Shown here in pieces: positions 57,736 to 64,000 of a DNA stretch of 64,000 bases. The position numbers and the translations under genes were made by a program. The stretch is from Nocardioides sp. SLBN-35 (lineage in GTDB: Bacteria; Actinomycetota; Actinomycetes; Propionibacteriales; Nocardioidaceae), in contig NZ_VFNU01000001.1 of the NCBI RefSeq assembly GCF_006715725.1, forward strand, positions 4,712,001 through 4,776,000, in the 5' to 3' direction. Each line of letters opens with the position of its first letter. The first letter of the stretch is position 1. The notes below the pieces were generated by a model that was not told the origin of the DNA, ran no database searches, and was given only the letters and a program-made list of their open reading frames with translations.

Positions 57736-58299
57736 TCAGCCCGCCAGCACCCCGTCCGCGACGACGGCGAGCATCGAGCGCGCGGCCGCCGGGTCGAGCT
57801 CGCTGTTGTCGACGACCGCGGCGACCCCGCCGACCAGCCGGCACAGCTGCAGCGCGTCGACGTCACCGCGCAGCGCACCCTCCGCACCCAGCGCGTCGAT
57901 GACCCGCTGGTTGGCGTTGAGGTAGGTGCGGCACTTCGCGGCGAAGGGTGAGCCCTCGTCGCCCAGCGCGCTGGTGATCCGCCAGGCGGCGCCCTTGTGG
58001 CGGGTGAGGAACTCGACGTACGCGTCGAACCAGGCGAGCATCCGTTCGCGGGCGCTGCCCTCGCCGGCGAGCGCCTTCTCGGCGGCCGCGTTCACGGTCT
58101 CGACCCACGCCTGGATGGCGGCGTCGTAGAGAGCCTCCTTGGTCGGGAAGTGGCGGTAGAGCGTCCCGACGCCGACCCCGGCGGTCTTGGCGACCTCGTC
58201 CATCGAGACGGCGTCGTAGCCCTTCTCGCGGAACAGCTGGCGGGCGATGTCCGCTATCCGCTCACGGTTGCGTACGGCGTCGGCGCGCACTCGGGTCAC
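57736..58299 (-). CDS. TetR-family regulator of the adjacent MFS pump
   Basis: A 187-residue TetR protein. HTH: RNRERIADIARQLFREKGYD, then MDEVAKTAGVGVGTLYRHFPTKEALYDAA. The ligand domain is helical. The GTG start at 58299 has AGGGAAAAG upstream; an ATG at 58356 would include the operator. Divergent from a DHA2-type transporter with two operator copies between them, so it probably represses both. The inducer is unknown but presumably the pump's substrate. Confidence 0.9.
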   Translation of the reverse strand: MTRVRADAVRNRERIADIARQLFREKGYDAVSMDEVAKTAGVGVGTLYRHFPTKEALYDAAIQAWVETVNAAAEKALAGEGSARERMLAWFDAYVEFLTRHKGAAWRITSALGDEGSPFAAKCRTYLNANQRVIDALGAEGALRGDVDALQLCRLVGGVAAVVDNSELDPAAARSMLAVVADGVLAG

Positions 58300-58315
58300 C
58301 TTTTCCCTTGCTAAA

Positions 58316-58362
58316 CGGAGACACCCTCCGTATCGTTGAGGACTAACCGGAGTCATCCTCCG
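58316..58362. promoter_or_regulatory. Two TetR-type operator copies
   Basis: CGGAG-N5-CTCCG occurs twice, at 58316-58330 and 58348-58362. The centres are 32 bp apart, about three helical turns. Both are flanked by TAA words. The arrangement lies between the TetR gene and the divergent pump and fits cooperative repressor binding on one DNA face. Confidence 0.75.
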
Positions 58363-58406
58363 CTAAAGAGTACCTCGGCCTCACCCGCCAGAACAGGACA
58401 TCACCC

Positions 58407-59837
58407 TTGTCTTCCTCCACGCTCACTCCCGTGGCACCCCGGGCAACCGCCCGGACCACCACCTCCGCGGGCATCTTCATCGTGCTGCTCGCCCAGCTCA
58501 TGCTGGTCCTCGACTCCGCCGTCATGAACGTCGGACTGCCCCACATCGCCAGCGACCTCCACTTCGGCGCCGCGTCGCTGTCGTGGGTCCTCAACGGCTA
58601 CGCGCTCGCCTTCGGCGGTCTGCTGCTCCTCGGCGGACGGCTCGGCGACGTCTTCGGCCGCCTCTCGGTCTTCTGGATCGGGCTGGCGGTGTTCACCGTC
58701 TTCTCGCTGCTCGGCGGCCTGGCCACCGAGCCCTGGATGCTCGTCACCGCCCGCGCCCTCCAGGGCGTCGGGGCCGCGATCGCCGCTCCGTCGGTGCTCG
58801 CCCTGATCACCACGACGGCCCGCGACGAGGCCGCCCGCAACCGCGCCCTCGCGCTCTTCACAGCCGTCTCCTCCGGCGGCGCCGCGCTCGGCATGCTGCT
58901 CGGCGGCGTCCTCACCGACGTGCTCAACTGGCGCTGGACGCTGTTCATCAACGTGCCGATCGGCCTCGCGGTCCTGGCGACCGTACGCCGCCACGTCGCC
59001 GACACGCCCCGCCGTCCCGGCCGGTTCGACGTGGTCGGCGCGATCACCTCGACCGGCGCGGCGGCCACGCTGGTCTGGACACTCATCAAGGCGCCCGAGC
59101 ACGGCTGGCTCTCCGCCCCGACCCTCCTCGGCCTGGCCCTGGCCGTCGGCCTCGCCGTCGCCCTGGTCGTCACCGAGCGGCGCCACAGCCACCCGCTCCT
59201 CCGCCTGGGCCTGCTGCGCAGCCGGACCCGGGTCGCCACCCTGGTCACCATGGCGGCGCTGTACGGCGGCATGCTCGCCACGTTCTTCCTGATGGTCCAG
59301 TACTTCGAGGAGGACCTCGGCTACGGCCCGCTGCAGACCGGGTTCGCGTTCCTGCCGATCCCGCTGAGCGTGTTCACGATGTCGCGGATCACGCCGCGCC
59401 TGGTGGCCCGCTTCTCGCAGCCGCCGATCATCGTCGCAGGCGCGGTCGGCGTACTCACCAGCTTCGTGCTGCTCAACCGGATCGACGCCTCGACCAGCTA
59501 CTGGACCGGTGTCTTCCCGGCCCTGCTGGCGATGGGCCTGAGCATGGGCGGCAGCTTCATGCCGATCACCTCGCTGGCCCTGCAGGGCGTCGAGCCCGAG
59601 CACGCCGGCTCGGCCTCGGGCCTGCTGCAGACCATGCAGCAGCTCGGCGGTGCGGTCGGCCTGGCCGTCATCGCGTCGGTGTACGCCTCCCACGGCGTAC
59701 CCGGCGACTTCCTCGCCGGTGCCCACGCCGGCTTCGCGGCGGCCTCGGTGATCGCGGCGCTCGGACTGGTGAGCGCGGCGACGATGCTCGCCCGGCCGCG
59801 GGCGGTCGTGGCGGAGCGCCGACCCGTCGCGAACTAG
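58407..59837 (+). CDS. DHA2-family MFS drug/proton antiporter (14 TM)
   Basis: A 476-residue EmrB/QacA-type exporter. TM1 carries the DHA2 signature (LAQLMLVLDSAVMNVGLPHI). Motif A is GGRLGDVFGRL. Motif C region is GAALGMLLGGVLTDVLNWRW. About 14 hydrophobic segments are visible. It likely expels toxic organic compounds. The start is TTG 58407 with AGGAC upstream, an unusual codon. It is divergent from its probable TetR repressor. Confidence 0.9.
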   Translation: MSSSTLTPVAPRATARTTTSAGIFIVLLAQLMLVLDSAVMNVGLPHIASDLHFGAASLSWVLNGYALAFGGLLLLGGRLGDVFGRLSVFWIGLAVFTVFSLLGGLATEPWMLVTARALQGVGAAIAAPSVLALITTTARDEAARNRALALFTAVSSGGAALGMLLGGVLTDVLNWRWTLFINVPIGLAVLATVRRHVADTPRRPGRFDVVGAITSTGAAATLVWTLIKAPEHGWLSAPTLLGLALAVGLAVALVVTERRHSHPLLRLGLLRSRTRVATLVTMAALYGGMLATFFLMVQYFEEDLGYGPLQTGFAFLPIPLSVFTMSRITPRLVARFSQPPIIVAGAVGVLTSFVLLNRIDASTSYWTGVFPALLAMGLSMGGSFMPITSLALQGVEPEHAGSASGLLQTMQQLGGAVGLAVIASVYASHGVPGDFLAGAHAGFAAASVIAALGLVSAATMLARPRAVVAERRPVAN

Positions 59838-59849
59838 CCCGGAAATTCA

Positions 59850-59998
59850 GCCGACCCGGCAGAAAGTGTCTTCACGGAGAGGACACTTTCTGCCGGGTCG
59901 GCGCGATTTTCGAGCCCGTCCGAGCCGGGTCGGCGCGATTTTCGAGCCTCTTCGGGCCGGGTCGGCGCGATCTCGGAGCCCGTTCGAGCCGGGTCGGT
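59850..59998. repeat. 21-bp inverted repeat joined to three 32-bp tandem repeats
   Basis: Arms at 59850-59870 and 59882-59902 are exact inverses around an 11-base loop. Starting inside the right arm, 32-bp units beginning CCGGGTCGGCGCGAT occur at 59893, 59925 and 59957, with a partial fourth at 59989. The units differ at a few positions. They lie between the MFS gene and the convergent phoU gene and end in the phoU stop codon. Confidence 0.85.
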
Positions 59999-60651
59999 CA
60001 GGCGGCAGGAGCGGGGTGGTGGCCGGTCACGACGAAGATCACCCGGTTGGCGACCGAGACGGCGTGGTCGGCGATCCGCTCGTAGTAGCGGCCGAGCAGG
60101 GCGATGTCGACCGCGGCCTCGACGCCGTGGGTCCACTCCTCGCCGAGCAGCTCGGTGAAGCTGCGGCGGCGCAGCTGGTCCATCTCCTCGTCGTCGCGGC
60201 CCAGCGCGATGGCGGCCTCGACGTCGCGCCCCGAGATCACCTCGGTGACTCGGCCGACCATGTCCTCGGCGACCTCGGCCATCCGGGCCATGGTCGGGCG
60301 GACCTCCTCGGGTACGGCGACGTCCGGGACCCGCAGGCGGGCGATCTTGGCGACGTGGACGGACAGGTCGCCCATCCGCTCCAGCTCGCCGACCATGCGC
60401 AGCGCGGCCACCACGGTGCGCAGGTCACCGGCGACCGGCTGCTGCAGGGAGAGCAGCGCGAAGCAGGAGTCCTCGACCCTCTCGCGGGCACGGTCGATCT
60501 CCGCATCCTGGCTGATCACGGTCTCGGCGATCGAGGAGTTGCCGGTCATCAGGGCCTCGGTGGCCTCGCCGACGGCGGTCTGGACGCGGCGGGAGATTCC
60601 GGCGAGGTCGTCGAAGATCGCGTCGAGCTGGTCGGTGTAGGCATCACGCAT
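59998..60651 (-). CDS. phoU: Phosphate signalling regulator PhoU
   Basis: A 217-residue PhoU with two three-helix bundles. Each has the metal-binding E/DxxxD repeats: SQDAEIDRARERVEDSCF and GRDDEEMDQLRRRSFTELL, with RTVVAALRMVGELERMGDLSVHVAK and LLGRYYERIADHAVSVANRV. It links phosphate uptake to the SenX3-RegX3 system and holds it off when phosphate is plentiful. It is divergent from senX3 here. Downstream are the tandem repeats. Confidence 0.95.
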   Translation of the reverse strand: MRDAYTDQLDAIFDDLAGISRRVQTAVGEATEALMTGNSSIAETVISQDAEIDRARERVEDSCFALLSLQQPVAGDLRTVVAALRMVGELERMGDLSVHVAKIARLRVPDVAVPEEVRPTMARMAEVAEDMVGRVTEVISGRDVEAAIALGRDDEEMDQLRRRSFTELLGEEWTHGVEAAVDIALLGRYYERIADHAVSVANRVIFVVTGHHPAPAA

Positions 60652-60773
60652 GGGCCCGAGCGTACGGAGCCGAGGTGTCCGGCAAGCGTGGTGCGGTGAA
60701 CGCGGGATGAACATCGCGAAGCACGACCTCGCTGATTCGGAACCCGGTGCTGCGCTCGCCGTACGATCGAGGC

Positions 60774-61978
<1,205 letters not shown>

Positions 61979-61982
<4 letters not shown>

Positions 61983-62656
61983 CCCGGGTACTTGTCGTCG
62001 AGGACGAGGAGAGCTACAGCGACGCGCTCGCCTACCTGCTCCGCAAGGAGGGGTTCGAGGTCGCGATCGCTGCCGACGGCAACGAGGCGCTCAAGGAGTT
62101 CGACCGCAACGGCGCCGACATCGTGCTGCTCGACCTGATGCTTCCGGGCATCCCCGGCACCGAGGTGTGCCGCACCATCCGGCAGACGTCGAACGTGCCG
62201 GTGATCATGGTCAGCGCCAAGGACGACGAGGTCGACAAGGTGGTCGGGCTCGAGCTGGGCGCCGACGACTACGTCACCAAGCCGTACTCCCCCCGCGAGC
62301 TGGTCGCCCGGATCCGCGCGGTCCTGCGCCGCGGCATCGGCGACGAGCTGCTGCCCGACACCCTCGAGGCCGGGCCGGTCCGGATGGACGTCGAGCGCCA
62401 CGTGGTCACCGTCGACGGCACCGAGCAGCGGCTGCCGCTCAAGGAGTTCGAGCTGCTCGAGATGTTCCTGCGCAACCCGGGCCGGGTGCTCACCCGCGGC
62501 CAGCTGATCGACCGGGTCTGGGGCTCCGACTACGTCGGCGACACCAAGACCCTCGACGTGCACGTCAAGCGGCTGCGCGCCAAGCTGGAGCCGGAGCCGA
62601 GCGAGCCGAAGTTCCTCGTCACGGTCCGCGGCCTGGGCTACAAGTTCGACGTCTGA
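61979..62656 (+). CDS. regX3: Response regulator RegX3 (PhoB-like)
   Basis: A 225-residue OmpR/PhoB-type regulator. Receiver: RVLVVEDEESYSDALAYLL, phospho-Asp in IVLLDLMLPGIPG and Lys in YVTKPYSPREL. Winged helix: LPLKEFELLEMFLRNPGRVLT, then TKTLDVHVKRLRAKLE. It is the partner of SenX3 and probably controls the phosphate regulon. RBS GGAGG precedes ATG 61979. Confidence 0.96.
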
Positions 62657-62699
62657 AAACTCGCGCGACCTGCGGGCTCCCGTCCTCTACGGTGGGCAG

Positions 62700-63641
62700 G
62701 TGCCCGACGCCCCGACCGAGACCGGTGACGCCAGCCTGCTTCCCCTCGCCGCGGTCGGGGTGACGCTGGTGCTGTGGGCCAGCGCGTTCGTCGGAATCCG
62801 GCATCTCGCCCGCGACTTCTCGGCGGGGCCGCTGTCGCTCGGCCGGCTGGCGGCCGGTGCGCTCGCACTCGCCCCGGTCGCGCTGGCGCAGGGCCTGCCT
62901 TGCCCGACCCGCCGGCAGTGGGTCTCCATCGTGACGATCGGCGTGCTCTGGTTCGGGATCTACAACCTCTCCCTCAACGCCGGCGAGCAGCGTGTCGACG
63001 CCGGGACGGCCTCGATGCTGCTCCAGGTCTCGCCCGTCCTCATCGCCGTCCTGGCCGCGATGTTCCTCGGCGAGCGGTTCACCGCCCAGCTCGCCGCCGG
63101 GCTCGCCCTGGCGTTCTCCGGCGTCGTCGTGATCGGCCTGTCCACCTCGGGCGGCGACAACACCGGCGACCTGCTCGGTGTCGTGCTGTGCCTGGTGCCC
63201 GCGGCGGCGTACTCCGTCAGCGTGATCCTCCAGAAGCCGCTCGTCGCCGAGCTCTCCGCCGTCCACGTCACCTGGCTGGCGTGCACCGTCGGCGTGGTGA
63301 CCTGCCTGCCGTGGGCGGGTCGGCTGGTCACCGAGGTCGGCGACGCACCGGTGTCGTCCACGCTGTGGCTGGTCTACCTCGGGGTGTTCCCGACGGCGAT
63401 CGCGTTCACGACCTACGCCTACGCGCTGCGGCACATGACCGCCTCGGCGCTCGGTGTGACGACCTACCTGGTTCCGCCGCTGACGATCGTGATGGGGCTG
63501 GTGTTCCTCGACGAGGTCCCGCCGGTGGTGGCGTACGCCGGCGGCGTGCTCGCGCTGCTCGGCGTCGGGGTCGCTCGCCGGGCACCGGCACGCAAGGCCG
63601 TCGTCGCCCCGGCGGTCCCGGGCCAGGACCCCGTGGTCTGA
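62700..63641 (+). CDS. EamA/DMT-family transporter
   Basis: A 313-residue protein with ten hydrophobic helices and two EamA halves. The first begins LAAVGVTLVLWASAFVGIRHLA and contains NAGEQRVDAGTASMLLQVSPVLIAVLAA; the second is GVVLCLVPAAAYSVSVILQK with SALGVTTYLVPPLTIVMGLVFLDEVP. The substrate cannot be told; amino-acid or metabolite export is common. GTG 62700 gives the usual start. Confidence 0.88.
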   Translation: MPDAPTETGDASLLPLAAVGVTLVLWASAFVGIRHLARDFSAGPLSLGRLAAGALALAPVALAQGLPCPTRRQWVSIVTIGVLWFGIYNLSLNAGEQRVDAGTASMLLQVSPVLIAVLAAMFLGERFTAQLAAGLALAFSGVVVIGLSTSGGDNTGDLLGVVLCLVPAAAYSVSVILQKPLVAELSAVHVTWLACTVGVVTCLPWAGRLVTEVGDAPVSSTLWLVYLGVFPTAIAFTTYAYALRHMTASALGVTTYLVPPLTIVMGLVFLDEVPPVVAYAGGVLALLGVGVARRAPARKAVVAPAVPGQDPVV

Positions 63642-63669
63642 GGGGCCGGAGCCGGTCTCGCTCCCTGAC

Positions 63670-64000
63670 TCAGGGGTACAGCCCGCGCCGCCGGTGGGCC
63701 TGGGCGACCGCCTCGACCGCCAGGCAGGTGGCGGCCGAGCGCAGCGACAGGTCGCGCGCGGCGGCGTAGTGCCGCACCCGCTCCCACGCGCCGAGCATCC
63801 GTTCGCGCAGCCGGGCCTCGACGTCGTCCTCGCTCCACCAGTAGGCCTGGTTGGCCTGCACCCACTCGAAGTAGGAGACGACCACGCCGCCGGCGTTCGC
63901 CAGGATGTCCGGTACGACGAGCCGCCCGGCCGCCTCGAGGATCCGGTCGGCCTCGGGCGTGGTGGGACCGTTGGCACCCTCGACGATCACGGCGGCCCGC
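63670..64000 (-). CDS. Glutamate (or Leu/Phe/Val) dehydrogenase, C-terminal part
   Basis: The last 109 residues of a Glu/Leu/Phe/Val dehydrogenase. AAVIVEGANGPTTPEADRIL and LVVPDILANAGGVVVSYFEWVQ are family hallmarks that line the NAD(P) site. The ending is LSLRSAATCLAVEAVAQAHRRRGLYP. The gene continues past the window's right edge. The length and Rossmann part needed to choose Glu versus another amino acid are outside the window, but VEGANGPTTPEAD favours glutamate dehydrogenase. Confidence 0.9.
   Translation of the reverse strand, partial: RAAVIVEGANGPTTPEADRILEAAGRLVVPDILANAGGVVVSYFEWVQANQAYWWSEDDVEARLRERMLGAWERVRHYAAARDLSLRSAATCLAVEAVAQAHRRRGLYP

Noticed and set aside
59893..59998. CRISPR array in the 32-bp repeats
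   Set aside because: The units are contiguous without spacers and partly diverged; no cas genes are nearby.

Overview
The window is high-GC bacterial chromosome from an actinomycete, most likely a Nocardioides-like member of the Propionibacteriales. This rests on the very high GC, frequent GTG starts, 4-base ATGA/GTGA gene overlaps, and marker genes: CarD, SenX3-RegX3 with PhoU, mycothiol-type DinB proteins, an actinobacterial LexA box and the MEP isoprenoid genes. Genus-level placement is an inference, because no rRNA gene is present.

Region 1 (1-14.9 kb) is an aromatic-acid catabolic island. On the minus strand lies benA-benB-benCD-benR-benK-benE: benzoate 1,2-dioxygenase, its reductase fused to the cis-diol dehydrogenase, a large LuxR-type regulator and two transporters. 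Divergent from it is catR-catB-catA-catC-pcaD, the catechol ortho-cleavage branch. Together they take benzoate in, oxidise it to catechol and carry it to 3-oxoadipate. A 19-nt motif lies exactly 78 nt before the start codons of both benA and benK. A LysR-type palindrome sits in the benA/catR intergenic region.

Region 2 (14.87-17.02 kb) is a repeat nest. A 196-bp MITE-like element with perfect 18-bp terminal inverted repeats is interrupted by two same-length 974-bp IS5-family copies with identical predicted transposases. One sits in each terminal repeat, at the equivalent site, and each has its own 3-bp target duplication.

Region 3 (17-31.8 kb) is mixed housekeeping and accessory: chorismate mutase, TrpB2, RtcB, an HD hydrolase, a GntR regulator, a LexA-boxed AlkB-like oxygenase, CysQ, Pth and bL25. 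A mirror-image pair of MarR/DinB-type modules follows, then an AAA-type ATPase with a long palindrome upstream.

Region 4 (31.5-44.4 kb) holds a noncoding inverted-repeat block, prs-glmU, an ABC transporter with an overlapping NarL-type two-component system, small genes, an atypical tRNA-Gln-like gene, a membrane metallophosphoesterase, rlmB and cysS.

Region 5 (44.5-64 kb) contains secreted proteins, a sulfite-oxidase-like molybdoenzyme, ispF, ispD, a two-component system next to a VanY-type peptidase, an IspD-like paralogue beside carD, a UbiA-like membrane protein, gpmA, a TetR/MFS efflux pair, phoU/senX3-regX3, an EamA transporter and the end of a glutamate dehydrogenase. The order carD-ispD-ispF-cysS-rlmB known from mycobacteria is recognisable but broken up by insertions and inversions.
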